A DNA stretch of 49,899 bases from positions 24,404 to 74,302 of the forward strand of contig MKWN01000030.1 of the NCBI GenBank assembly GCA_001899775.1, written 5' to 3'. Below are positions 22,791-30,812 of the stretch, one piece after another. The position numbers were made by a program, and so were the translations under genes. Numbering within the stretch: position 1 is the stretch's first letter; every line of letters begins with the position of its first letter. The notes under the pieces are model-generated. The model was not told the DNA's origin. It ran no database searches and was given only the letters and a program-made list of their open reading frames with translations. The DNA is from Thiobacillus sp. 65-29. GTDB taxonomy: Bacteria; Pseudomonadota; Gammaproteobacteria; Burkholderiales; Thiobacillaceae.

Positions 22791-23729
22791 TCAATCCCCT
22801 GCACCCGTCAACGAGCGGCCCAGATCGACTTCCAGTTTCTGCAGTTCCCACCATGCTTCCGCGTGGGTGGAATCGAGTTGCAGCGCCTTGCGGAAGGCGC
22901 CGATCGCGTCATCCGTGTCGCCGAGGTTGAGGCGCGCGCGGCCCCACGCCATCCACGCCTCCGGGTTGTAGGGTTCCTGCCGTGTCCACTCTCCGGCCAC
23001 CTGCAGCAGGCCGCGCCAGTTCCTTTTCGCGCTGTAGTCGCATGCCACCAAAAAATACCCGCTGTCACGGGTGGCGCTCTCCCAGAAGGTGGTGCGCCCG
23101 GAAATCCGCTCGGACGGCATGTTGCCCAGCTGCTTCATCCAGCCGACCGGCACGGCAAAATGAAAGTTGCCGCCGCTGCCCGACTTGAAGGTGAGGATGC
23201 CGAGCAGCCTGCCTTCACGGTCGAACAGCCCGCCGCCGCTGGCGCCGGGTTCGAACGCTGCCGACGTCTGGATCACCCGCCCGCCGTCGCAGGTGCAGTT
23301 GAACAGACCTTTCACGCGTCCCGCGCTCACGCCGAACGATCCTCTCGAATAACCCACGGCGACCACCGGCAGACCCACGCGCGAGGCCTCCGGCTCCGCG
23401 ATCGGCGGTGGCGTGCCGGAGAAACCGGGTACACGCAGGAAGCACAGGTCGCGGTATTCATCACCGGCGTCCATACTCGCCGACCACACGGCATCGCCCC
23501 GCATCACCCGGATCGAGGACGCCTCGCGCAGCACGTGGCAGTTGGTGACCACACGTTCGTTACCAAGCACGATCGCGGAGCCGATCTCGCGCGCGCCATC
23601 CAGCCGCACCACTTCGACTTTCAGGACCACCGCCTGCCAGTCCGGGACATCCGCGTGCGCAGCCTGTCCCGCGCCGAACCCGGCAAGCGCAAAAAGCACG
23701 ACCCATCGCCGCACGAAAACTGGTTTCAT
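22791..23729 (-). CDS. Exported trypsin-like serine protease with C-terminal TPR region
   Basis: A 312-residue protein with a signal peptide (residues 1-26, GFGAGQAAHAD). It has an S1-type protease domain with an intact triad: His65 in TNCHVL, Asp94 in YRDLCFLRV and Ser164 in FEPGASGGGLFD. The C-terminus carries TPR-like helices (YNPEAWMAWGRARLNLGDTDDAIGAFRKAL near residue 250). There is no PDZ domain, unlike DegP. Cys residues in FNCTCDGG and VACDYS may form disulfides. The substrate is unknown; the TPR region may recruit partners. ATG 23729 and GTG 23732 are both possible starts. About 190 bases of unassigned DNA separate it from tetR. Confidence 0.8.
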   Translation of the reverse strand: MKPVFVRRWVVLFALAGFGAGQAAHADVPDWQAVVLKVEVVRLDGAREIGSAIVLGNERVVTNCHVLREASSIRVMRGDAVWSASMDAGDEYRDLCFLRVPGFSGTPPPIAEPEASRVGLPVVAVGYSRGSFGVSAGRVKGLFNCTCDGGRVIQTSAAFEPGASGGGLFDREGRLLGILTFKSGSGGNFHFAVPVGWMKQLGNMPSERISGRTTFWESATRDSGYFLVACDYSAKRNWRGLLQVAGEWTRQEPYNPEAWMAWGRARLNLGDTDDAIGAFRKALQLDSTHAEAWWELQKLEVDLGRSLTGAGD

Positions 23730-23922
23730 CACGCTCTGCTCACCGGTAACGCCGTCAGGCGGACGTCGGACATCCCGCCCCGGTCAATACCGGAACGGCG
23801 GGAATGCCGCTTCAGCGTCTCGCTTCCTTCTGTATAGCCGAACGGTGGCACGATCCTCCCGGCTCCATGTGCCCTGACGCACGCTCGGTCACGAGCAGGC
23901 CGCGCACCGGGATGGACCGTGC

Positions 23923-24618
23923 TCAGGCTTGCGGGCGTACGGCCCAGCCTTCGATGAAGGTGGCGATGAGGGCGTCGGCCTGCTGCGCAAGCTCGAAGCG
24001 ATGACCGGACAGTATCCAGCGGAACGCGAGCCCTTGTACCGCCGCGATGAGGATGCACGCACATTGCTGCGGCACGATGTCGGCGCGGATCTGTCCCTGC
24101 GCCTGGCCGGCGCCGATGAGTCCGGCAACGAATTGCAGGAAGTCCTGCACCAGCACATTCATGCGATCGCGAAACAGCGGGTCCCCGCTTTGCAGCGCTT
24201 CGGAAAACAGCAGGCGCGGAATCCCGGGCTGCTTCTGGATGAAGGCGAGATGCGCGCGGATCACCGCCCTCAGACGGTCGAGCGGAGTCAGCCGTTCCAG
24301 ACCGAGCGCACTGAGTTCCTTCTTCAGGTTCTCCTGGATGGTGTCGACCACCGCGACCAGCACATGGCTCTTGGTGCCGAAATGCAGGAACAGCGTCGGC
24401 TGCGCGATGCCGACGGCACGCGCCAGCGAGCGCGTGGTGAGCTTCGCCACTCCCTCGTCGCGGATGATCGCCATGGCCGCCTCGACGATGTCGTGACGGC
24501 GGACTTCGGCGGATTTGCGTTTGCCCTGCGGCATTCCCGGACGGCGCCTGTCCTGCCCGGAGCGCTTTTCTGTCTCGGCCCGACGGGGGCGGGGTTCGTC
24601 GTGTTCAAGTTTTTCCAT
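23923..24618 (-). CDS. TetR/AcrR-family transcriptional regulator
   Basis: A 231-residue regulator. The N-terminal 30 residues are charged and unstructured. The HTH follows (RRHDIVEAAMAIIRDEGVAKLTTRSLARAVGIAQPTLFLHFGTKSHVLVAVVD, residues 40-92). The rest is the all-helical ligand-binding and dimer domain. Such proteins repress neighbouring genes until a ligand binds. It lies downstream of and on the same strand as a FadL-type porin and a cytochrome, so these are its likely targets; a palindrome at 24643-24664 and another at 26510-26531 are candidate operators. A start at the internal Met29 is possible, as no ribosome site precedes ATG 24618. Confidence 0.88.
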   Translation of the reverse strand: MEKLEHDEPRPRRAETEKRSGQDRRRPGMPQGKRKSAEVRRHDIVEAAMAIIRDEGVAKLTTRSLARAVGIAQPTLFLHFGTKSHVLVAVVDTIQENLKKELSALGLERLTPLDRLRAVIRAHLAFIQKQPGIPRLLFSEALQSGDPLFRDRMNVLVQDFLQFVAGLIGAGQAQGQIRADIVPQQCACILIAAVQGLAFRWILSGHRFELAQQADALIATFIEGWAVRPQA

Positions 24619-24642
24619 GCTGTAGCCACAACTCCCCCGGCG

Positions 24643-24664
24643 GACCCGGTGAATTCACCGGGTC
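24643..24664. promoter_or_regulatory. Perfect 22-bp palindrome between fadL-like gene and tetR
   Basis: The sequence is perfectly symmetric about GAATTC, with arms GACCCGGT / ACCGGGTC. It lies 25 bases upstream of the tetR start and 43 bases beyond the porin stop. It could be a TetR operator (autoregulation) or, as RNA, a hairpin terminator for the porin operon. Confidence 0.5.
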
Positions 24665-24706
24665 GGCATGGGGCGATTGAGCCGGAAGAAGCCGTTCAAG
24701 TCTCGA

Positions 24707-25849
24707 TCAGTTGCTGTAGCTGATCTGGAAATTCACCAGATTCTGCTCTAGTTCGATCGAATTCCCGGCACTGTTGCGCACCTCGTTATTGAAAGCATGG
24801 GCATAGGACAAACTACCGGACACTTTCTTGCTGAACTGCCGAGTCAGACCAAGAGTCAGGTGCTGCTCGGTGACGGCAAGCGAACCATAGTTGTTGGCCA
24901 CGTCTTCCGGCCCAATCGGCGATTCACCGTAGTTGTAGCCAACGCGTACCGTGGTCTTGTCGTTCAGCTTTTTCTGGATGCCCAAGGCGAAGACGGTTTG
25001 ATCATCCCAACCGAAATTCATCGTTGTGGAACCTCCCGGCGTCTTCAAAGTCACCTTGTCCAGCACTTCGCTGAATTGGATCCGCTTGATGTCGGCTTCG
25101 ATGAGCAGGCCCGGGTTGGGCATGTAGGCCAGACCGATCTGGAAAGTCTGCGGCGCATTCATCTCCATGGAGTACCTGCCCGTTGTCGTGTTCCACTTGA
25201 AGTCGCTCATGCTCTGTTCGCTGATGTACGAAGCCCCGAGCCGCAACGCGTCGCTCAACTGATACGTCAGACCCAGCGTTGCACCAAGTCCGAAGACCTG
25301 GTTCTGCGGCAAGCTCATGCTTGCATTGGTAATCGCCAGGCTTTGATAGTCGATGTTGAGTGCCGCACCCACCGACAGTTTGTCATTGACCTTGTAGCCA
25401 AAACCGGGCGCGATCTTGTAGAGCTGCTTGGTGGTGACCACAGCCTGGAAGCCTGGAGCCGCCGTCATGACGTCGGAAAAATCGACGCCCATACCGGAGA
25501 GGCCGGCCATCCCCATGCCGACAGTCAGTCGGTCATTGATGCGAAAGGCCAGTGCCCCGGAAGGCATCAGATAATAATCCGAGTCGCTTTCTACACCGTT
25601 GGCCTTGCGCGGCGGATTCAAGAAACCGAAGCCCATGTCAGCCCGGAACTCATCGATGTTCAGGGCTGTAAGGCCCGCCGGGTTGGTGAGAACAGTACCC
25701 GCATCCTGCGGGGCGGCAACGACCGCACCCGCCATTCCCCATTGTGTGGCGGTTGCACCGAGCATCTGATCGCCGTTGGTGGCGTGGGCGCCGGTGGACA
25801 GCGCAAGCAGTGCGGCCGAGACGGCCGCGGCGACGATTTGTTTTTGCAT
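24707..25849 (-). CDS. FadL/OmpP1/TodX-family outer-membrane transporter
   Basis: A 380-residue barrel protein with signal peptide (AALLALSTGAHAT). The N-terminal hatch is typical of the family: TNGDQMLGATATQWGMAGAVVAAPQDAGTVLTNPAGL, with the NPAG motif near residue 57. The remainder is amphipathic strands. FadL-type channels admit hydrophobic compounds such as long-chain fatty acids or aromatic hydrocarbons. An AGGAAA site precedes the ATG. It is the second gene after a cytochrome c'-like gene (28-base gap) and is followed by tetR, suggesting ligand-responsive uptake. The substrate cannot be told from sequence. Confidence 0.9.
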   Translation of the reverse strand: MQKQIVAAAVSAALLALSTGAHATNGDQMLGATATQWGMAGAVVAAPQDAGTVLTNPAGLTALNIDEFRADMGFGFLNPPRKANGVESDSDYYLMPSGALAFRINDRLTVGMGMAGLSGMGVDFSDVMTAAPGFQAVVTTKQLYKIAPGFGYKVNDKLSVGAALNIDYQSLAITNASMSLPQNQVFGLGATLGLTYQLSDALRLGASYISEQSMSDFKWNTTTGRYSMEMNAPQTFQIGLAYMPNPGLLIEADIKRIQFSEVLDKVTLKTPGGSTTMNFGWDDQTVFALGIQKKLNDKTTVRVGYNYGESPIGPEDVANNYGSLAVTEQHLTLGLTRQFSKKVSGSLSYAHAFNNEVRNSAGNSIELEQNLVNFQISYSN

Positions 25850-25877
25850 CGTGATTTTCCTCTGAACGTTGTTGGAA

Positions 25878-26474
25878 TTACTTGGCGGGGGCGCTGATCA
25901 GGTTGGTCGACAAGCCTGGGGTCGCGGGGCGGAATTTCATGTGGCACGCAACGCAGCCGGTCATGATGTCGCTCAGGTAGGAGGCAGCCCTGGGCATGTC
26001 GCCGGCTTCGGCGGCTTCGGCCAGCTTGAGCGCGCTGCCCTCGACGGCGGTATTCATCGCGGGCAGCACGCCGAGGTCGGCGTCGTTGACCTGGTTCAAC
26101 GGGAAATACGGCAGCAGGCCGCCCTTGGGAATGCGGTGGCCGGCGAGGCGACGCGCCGCATCTGCCGCGGCTTCCGGGTTGTCCATGGCAATCGCCATGG
26201 CGATGGTCTGATATTCGGCGAGGATCTCGACCATGATCTGGCGCAGCGTGGTTTCCTTGGCGCGCCGCGGATGACCCGCATGCAGCTGCTGGATGGTGGC
26301 CTTGAGTTCGGGCGACAGCGCCATGACTTTCTGCCGCATTTCCGGCGTGTAAACCTTCATCATCTGTTGCATCTCGGGGGACGCGGCGGCGGGCTTGGCC
26401 GGCTCGGCGGCCAACACGCCGTTCGCCGCCAGGCTGGCGGCGAGGATCACGGGGGCGAACAGCACTTTCTTCAT
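25878..26474 (-). CDS. Cytochrome c'-like periplasmic haem protein
   Basis: A 198-residue exported protein: signal peptide (APVILAASLAANGVLAAE), a Met/Gln-rich helical region, helices resembling a four-helix bundle, and one haem-binding CVACH at residues 174-178 near the C-terminus, the position typical of class II cytochromes. Its role may be electron transfer or gas binding. ATG 26474 has a GGAG site at seven bases; the frame continues 18 codons upstream through the operator-like repeats. It heads an operon with the FadL-type porin and is controlled from the promoter region at 26510-26570. Confidence 0.82.
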   Translation of the reverse strand: MKKVLFAPVILAASLAANGVLAAEPAKPAAASPEMQQMMKVYTPEMRQKVMALSPELKATIQQLHAGHPRRAKETTLRQIMVEILAEYQTIAMAIAMDNPEAAADAARRLAGHRIPKGGLLPYFPLNQVNDADLGVLPAMNTAVEGSALKLAEAAEAGDMPRAASYLSDIMTGCVACHMKFRPATPGLSTNLISAPAK

Positions 26475-26509
26475 GGGATCTCCAGAGCGGGGGGTTATCG
26501 ACGAAATCT

Positions 26510-26570
26510 CATATGATCGTATGATCATATGATCGCCGGATTATATATCGTGTCACGCGAAAACGTGCAA
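26510..26570 (-). promoter_or_regulatory. Promoter with overlapping palindromic operator for the cytochrome/porin operon
   Basis: On the minus strand TATAAT (26540-26545) is a perfect -10, with TTGCAC (26565-26570) as a possible -35 at a long 19-base spacing. Directly downstream, over the expected start point, lies a 22-bp near-perfect palindrome (26510-26531) made of period-8 units TATGATCG / TATGATCA. The AT-rich repeat contrasts with its GC-rich surroundings. Its position suits a repressor such as the TetR encoded by the neighbouring gene. Confidence 0.55.
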
Positions 26571-26727
26571 GAACTATCCGCACCCGGAGCGGCGCCGCGC
26601 CAGCCGGCGAATTCGGGCTGGCAGGCGGCAGTCGGCTACAATGCATGTCCCAAGCAGCGAAGCACGGCCTGGCGCGCATCGCGTCCCCGTCCGGCAGGCC
26701 GCCAACCCAGAACACTCAAGGAACAGA

Positions 26728-27972
26728 ATGAAACGCGTGGATGATTTCCGGCTGCGCTTCGGCAGGCAGGAACTGGTGCCGATCGTCGTCGGCGGAATGG
26801 GCGTGGACATTTCCAACGCCGAGCTGGCACTGGAAATCGCACGCCTCGGCGGCATCGGCCACATTTCGGACGCCATGCTGCCGACCGTCTCCGACCGCCG
26901 TTACGACACCAACTACGTCAGCCAGAAACTGAAGAAGTACAAGGCGAACGTCGCCAGCAGCGACAAGAGTCAGGTCCACTTCAGCCTCGGCGAGGTGGAA
27001 GAAGCCACGCGCCAGCATGTCGGGCGCACCATGGAGGCGAAGCGCGGCGACGGCCTCATCTTCATCAACTGCATGGAAAAACTGACCATGAACGCGCCGC
27101 GCGAGACGCTGCGCGCGCGCCTGCGTGCCGCGCTCGACGCCGGCATCGACGGCATCACCCTCTCCGCGGGCCTGCACCTCGGCTCCTTCGGCCTGATCGA
27201 GGATCACCCGCGCTTTCGCGACGCGAAACTCGGCATCATCGTCTCGTCGGCACGCGCGCTCGGCATGTTCCTGCGCAAGAATGCGCGCCTCGACCGGCTT
27301 CCCGACTTCGTCGTGGTGGAAGGCCCGCTCGCCGGCGGCCATCTGGGTTTTGGTCTGGACTGGGCCAAGTACGACCTCCCCACCATCGTCGGCGAAGTGC
27401 TCGCCATGATGAAGGCCGAGGAATTGAAGATTCCGGTGATCGCCGCCGGCGGCATCTTCACCGGCAGCGACGCAGCGGCTTTTCTCGAACAGGGCGCCGC
27501 CGCCGTGCAGGTGGCCACACGCTTCACCGTCACCGCGGAATGCGGGCTGCCCGACAAGGTGAAGCAGGAATATTTCAGGGCGAGCGAAGCCGACATCGAG
27601 GTCAACCTGCTGTCACCGACGGGCTATCCGATGCGCATGCTGAAAGGCAGCCCCGGCATCGGCGCGGGCATCCGCCCCAACTGCGAGGCCTACGGCTACC
27701 TGCTCGACGCCAACGGGCGCTGCGCCTACATCGACGCCTACAACCGCGAGGTCGAGCGCCATCCGGGCGCGAAGAAAATCTCGGTCGCGGACAAGACCTG
27801 CCTGTGCACGCACATGCGTAACTTCGATATCTGGACCTGCGGCCATTACACCTATCGCCTGAAGGACACCACGCGGCGCGCCGCCGACGGCAGCTACGCG
27901 CTGCTCAGTGCGGAGCACGTGTTCCGCGACTATCTCTTCAGCAGCAACGGGCAGATCGCACTGCCGGGGTGA
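26728..27972 (+). CDS. Nitronate monooxygenase / 2-nitropropane dioxygenase-like flavoprotein
   Basis: A 414-residue TIM-barrel FMN protein. Features are VPIVVGGMGVDISNAELALEIARLGGIGHIS at the N-terminus, EGPLAGGHLGFGLDW near residue 200 and the phosphate-binding IPVIAAGGIFTGSDAAAFLEQGAAAVQVATRF near residue 233. The C-terminal 90 residues are less typical and Cys-rich (RPNCEAYGYL, NGRCAYID, KTCLCTHMRNFDIWTCGHYTY), possibly a metal or Fe-S site. Family members oxidise nitronates or, in others, act as dehydrogenases, so the reaction is uncertain. ATG 26728 has an AAGGA site. The 3' end overlaps convergent nsrR by 35 bases. Confidence 0.8.
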   Translation: MKRVDDFRLRFGRQELVPIVVGGMGVDISNAELALEIARLGGIGHISDAMLPTVSDRRYDTNYVSQKLKKYKANVASSDKSQVHFSLGEVEEATRQHVGRTMEAKRGDGLIFINCMEKLTMNAPRETLRARLRAALDAGIDGITLSAGLHLGSFGLIEDHPRFRDAKLGIIVSSARALGMFLRKNARLDRLPDFVVVEGPLAGGHLGFGLDWAKYDLPTIVGEVLAMMKAEELKIPVIAAGGIFTGSDAAAFLEQGAAAVQVATRFTVTAECGLPDKVKQEYFRASEADIEVNLLSPTGYPMRMLKGSPGIGAGIRPNCEAYGYLLDANGRCAYIDAYNREVERHPGAKKISVADKTCLCTHMRNFDIWTCGHYTYRLKDTTRRAADGSYALLSAEHVFRDYLFSSNGQIALPG

Positions 27973-28384
27973 TCGCCTGCCCCGGTGGCGAGAGCAGATC
28001 GGCGAGCGTGTAGCGATCCAGGGTCGCGAGAAACGCCTGGGCAGCCTCGCCGAGCACGCCCTTCAGCGTGCAACCGGGCATGAGACGGCACGCGGACTGG
28101 CCAGGCTGGAAGCACTCGGCGATCTCGAAGCCGCTCTCCATGTCGCGCACGACATCGCCGACACGGATTGCTTCCGGCACGCGCGCGAGACGAAAGCCGC
28201 CACCCTTGCCGCGCATCGTTTCGATGTAACCCTTGATGCCGAGCTGATGCACCACGCGCGTCAAGTGATGACGCGAGATGCCGTGTTCCTCAGCCAGCGC
28301 GGCGACCGTGGCAAGCCCATCCGGCCGCGCGGCAAGGCTGATCAGCACCCTGAGCGAAAAATCGGTGAAGCGCGTAAGTTGCAT
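27938..28384 (-). CDS. nsrR: NO-sensing Rrf2-family repressor NsrR
   Basis: A 148-residue Rrf2 regulator. MQLTRFTDFSLRVLISLA is the characteristic N-terminus, the winged HTH continues through AALAEEHGISRHHLTRVVHQLG, and the Fe-S ligands are Cys91, Cys99 and Cys105 (ECFQPGQSACRLMPGC). NsrR binds DNA with an intact cluster and releases it on reaction with nitric oxide. It is divergent from a DUF2249/NnrS-like/FmdE operon, with a matching inverted repeat at 28400-28420 between them, which implies control of both sides. The last 11 codons overlap the convergent nitronate monooxygenase-like gene. Confidence 0.88.
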   Translation of the reverse strand: MQLTRFTDFSLRVLISLAARPDGLATVAALAEEHGISRHHLTRVVHQLGIKGYIETMRGKGGGFRLARVPEAIRVGDVVRDMESGFEIAECFQPGQSACRLMPGCTLKGVLGEAAQAFLATLDRYTLADLLSPPGQAITPAVRSARCC

Positions 28385-28398
28385 GGTGGCGCTTTTTT

Positions 28399-28453
28399 AG
28401 ATGTAAAAAATATACATATTATATTCCCTATCACGTCATGATGCGTTTATAAT
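28399..28453. promoter_or_regulatory. NsrR operator and DUF2249 promoter
   Basis: At 28400-28420 the inverted repeat AGATGTA-N5-TATACAT matches the AT-rich, 9-base-spaced ATGT/ACAT arrangement of NsrR sites. A perfect TATAAT at 28448-28453 is the -10 for the rightward operon; its -35 is weak (TTCCCT at 28424-28429). A GATGC...GCATC pair flanks the -10 (28439-28460) and could be a second site. Rightward transcription would start about 30 bases before the DUF2249 ATG. Confidence 0.6.
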
Positions 28454-28488
28454 TTGCATCCCATTTACATCTTTAGAAGGAGCCGGCC

Positions 28489-28743
28489 ATGCATGCCCAC
28501 GTCCACCTCAGCCCCGACCAGATCTACCCGTTCGATGCACGCGGCATTGCCAAGCGCTTCCGCCACGCCGCCATCTTCGGCGCACTGGACGCACTGACCC
28601 CCGGCGAGCGCATGCGCTTCGTCAACGACCACGATCCGCTGCCGCTGCTCGACCAGCTGCGCAACCGCTACGGCGCGGCGGTCGACATCCAGTATCTGCA
28701 GCGCGAACCCGGCGCCATCGTGATCGACTTCATTCGCGTCTGA
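28489..28743 (+). CDS. DUF2249-domain protein
   Basis: An 84-residue single-domain protein: LSPDQIYPFDARGIAKRFRHAAIFGALDALTPGERMRFVNDHDPLPLLDQL, then YGAAVDIQYLQREPGAIVIDFIRV. The domain resembles TusA-like folds and is repeatedly found next to nitrite/NO-reductase and Rrf2 genes, but its biochemistry is not established. Conserved Asp and His (FDAR, NDHDP) may bind metal. An AGAAGGAG site lies seven bases before the ATG. It is the first gene of an apparently NsrR-controlled three-gene operon. Confidence 0.85.
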   Translation: MHAHVHLSPDQIYPFDARGIAKRFRHAAIFGALDALTPGERMRFVNDHDPLPLLDQLRNRYGAAVDIQYLQREPGAIVIDFIRV

Positions 28744-28752
28744 ACCCGCGGC

Positions 28753-29874
28753 ATGCTGCCGGCCCTGGTCTTGCTGGCACTGGTCGCGTTCGCCGCGGCC
28801 ATGCCGGGATTCCAGTTTGCCGGTCGTGCCGCCACGCTACATGTCCTGTTCGCGGTCGGCGCCCTGCCCCTGATCTTCGGCGCGATGGGGCACTTCATCC
28901 CGGTGCTCACCCGCAGCCGCGCCGCCCCGCCCCGGCTCGCCGTGCTGCCCCTCGTGGCACTGCTCGCCGGCACGCTGGCGCTACTCTCGCTCGCCGTCCC
29001 CGGTTACTTCGCCGCGCGCCATGCCGGCGCCACGCTGGGTGCCGCGGCGGCGCTGGCAATGCTCGGCTGGAGCCGCATGCGCCGCCGCATGACACTGGGC
29101 CGCCCACATCCCGGACTGGCCTGGTACGAGGCGGCACTCGCGTGTCTCGCCGTGGCCCTGCTCGCCATTCTTGCCGGCGCAGTGTGGCCGGAGCAGGCCC
29201 CCGCGCTGCGCCGCCTGCACCTGCATCTGAACACACTGGGCTTCATCGGCCTCACCGCGATCGGCACCCTGTCGGTGCTGATGCCCACCGCCGCCGCGAC
29301 ACCCGACCCGCACGCTGGGCCGCGCCTGCGCCGCGACCTGCCGTGGGCGCTGGGTGGCAGCGTCGCCGTCGCGGTCGGCGCCGCCGCCTTCGCGCCACTC
29401 GCTTTCCTCGGTGCCGCGCTGTGGGCGGTACCGCTCACGCGCCTCGCGTGGGCCTGGCGCCCGCTGCGTGGCGTCATCTTCGCGCCGCACGGCGCGCCGC
29501 CCCTGCTCGCCGCGGCACTGGCCGGCTTCGTCGCGAGCCTGGCTTTCGGCGCGGTCGCCCCGCTTGCGAGCGGCGCCGATCCCGAAGCGGCCTTCGTCGC
29601 CGGCTTCCTCCTGCCGCTGGTATCGGGCGCGGCCAGCCAACTCCTGCCCACCTGGCTGCGCCCGGGTGCGCAAGGCGCATGGCATGCCACGCTGCGTACG
29701 CACCTCACCCGCTACGGCGGCGTACGCGCCCTGCTGTTCCTCGTCGCGGGCCTTGCTGCCGGCAGCGGCCAGACCTGGGGCCTTGCCCTCGCGGCTGCTA
29801 CACTGGTCTGGTTCATCGTTCAGGCGGCCGTGGCGCTCACGCGGTCGCGTCCGTTGTCAAGGAGACCCGCATGA
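28753..29874 (+). CDS. Multi-pass haem-copper/NnrS-like membrane protein
   Basis: A 373-residue, Ala/Leu-rich integral membrane protein with about ten to twelve segments. Conserved-looking positions are in helices: LFAVGALPLIFGAMGHFIPVLTR with His57 near residues 35-58, and RRLHLHLNTLGFIGLTAIGTLSVLMPT near residue 155. The latter recalls NnrS and cytochrome-oxidase subunit I-like proteins in which His residues bind haem or copper. A role in coping with nitric oxide or in electron transfer is inferred from the NsrR-linked context. It starts nine bases after DUF2249 and overlaps the next gene by four bases (ATGA). Confidence 0.7.
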   Translation: MLPALVLLALVAFAAAMPGFQFAGRAATLHVLFAVGALPLIFGAMGHFIPVLTRSRAAPPRLAVLPLVALLAGTLALLSLAVPGYFAARHAGATLGAAAALAMLGWSRMRRRMTLGRPHPGLAWYEAALACLAVALLAILAGAVWPEQAPALRRLHLHLNTLGFIGLTAIGTLSVLMPTAAATPDPHAGPRLRRDLPWALGGSVAVAVGAAAFAPLAFLGAALWAVPLTRLAWAWRPLRGVIFAPHGAPPLLAAALAGFVASLAFGAVAPLASGADPEAAFVAGFLLPLVSGAASQLLPTWLRPGAQGAWHATLRTHLTRYGGVRALLFLVAGLAAGSGQTWGLALAAATLVWFIVQAAVALTRSRPLSRRPA

Positions 29875-30476
29875 ACTTTCCGGAATTCTTCGCCGCCGTA
29901 CCGCGCCTGATCACCCACGATCCGCTCGCCGAACTGCTCGGCGCCGGCGACGGCACCATCGAATACGGCTACGCCGACGTGGTGCGCCTCGCTGGGCACT
30001 CCTGCCCCACCGTCGCCGGCGCTTATCTCATGACCCACCGGGCGCTCACCGCCCTGTATCCGCAAGGCCATCCGCAGCGCGGCGGCGTGCGCGTCGAGCT
30101 TGCGGCGGCGGTGAGCGACGGCACTGCGGGCGTCACCGCCAGCGTCGTCGGCCTGCTCACCGGCGCGGCGGGCGAAGGCGGCTTCAAGGGCCTGGCCGGT
30201 CAATACGCGCGCCGCAACCTGTTGCAGTTCGGCGCCGCGATCGACGGCGAGCTGCGCTTCACCCGGCTCGACAACGGCGCTGGCGCCGTCACCACCTATC
30301 ATCCCGGAATCGTCCCGTTCCCGCCCGAAATGCAGGCGCTCATGTCCGCCGTGCTGGCGGGCACCGCGGACGCAGCGCAACGCGATGAATTTGGCCGGCT
30401 CTGGCAGATGCGGGTGAAGCGGCTGTTGATCGACCATTTCGACGACCCCGCGCTGGTGGTGTGCCGATCATTGTAG
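29871..30476 (+). CDS. FmdE-like domain protein
   Basis: A 201-residue soluble protein. LAGHSCPTVAGAYLMTHRAL near residue 44 is the FmdE signature with GHxCP, and ERRG-like Cys/His positions may hold metal. FmdE was named from the molybdenum formylmethanofuran dehydrogenase operon of methanogens; in denitrifying proteobacteria single-domain forms occur beside nnrS-type genes with no known role. The C-terminal part is a charged helix (QRDEFGRLWQMRVKRLLIDHF). ATG 29871 overlaps the preceding stop codon and has AAGGAG six bases upstream. The last codons run into a dispersed repeat. Confidence 0.75.
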   Translation: MNFPEFFAAVPRLITHDPLAELLGAGDGTIEYGYADVVRLAGHSCPTVAGAYLMTHRALTALYPQGHPQRGGVRVELAAAVSDGTAGVTASVVGLLTGAAGEGGFKGLAGQYARRNLLQFGAAIDGELRFTRLDNGAGAVTTYHPGIVPFPPEMQALMSAVLAGTADAAQRDEFGRLWQMRVKRLLIDHFDDPALVVCRSL

Positions 30477-30790
30477 GAGGGTCGCCCCCGACCCGACGGG
30501 GGTGACGTTTCCACCGCCCAAATCGCGGCGAGGGCGCCGCTCCTACAGGAGTGCCGCGCCCTTGTAGGAGGGCCGCCCTCGGCCCGATTGCCGTAACGGT
30601 TTCACCGCCGAAAATCGCGGCGAGCACCCGGAGGGCATAAAGGCGCCGGTGCGTGGTTGTTGCCAATTCATTGGCATTACAACCACAGCCCGAAAATCGC
30701 GGCGAGGGCGCCGCTCCTACACGGGCGCGTGGCGTGCCGTTGTAGGAGGGCCGCCCCCGGCCCGATGCCGTGATGGTCGCGCCGCCCGAA
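30472..30790. repeat. Second cluster of TGTAGGAG-type repeats with nested palindrome
   Basis: Three copies (about 30472-30550, 30563-30723 and 30739-30790) match the family at 956-1430: TTGTAGGAGGG(T/C)CGCCC at one end, AATCGCGGCGAGGGCGCC and CTCCTAC at the other. The middle copy contains the same 33-bp palindrome (30654-30686, arms GTGGTTGT / ACAACCAC) in the same flanking context, GGCGCCGGTGC, differing at a single base. The region lies between convergent fmdE-like and ubiT genes and overlaps the last codons of the former. Confidence 0.85.
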
Positions 30791-30812
30791 TCGTCGCGCG
30801 AGCACCGCGCAC

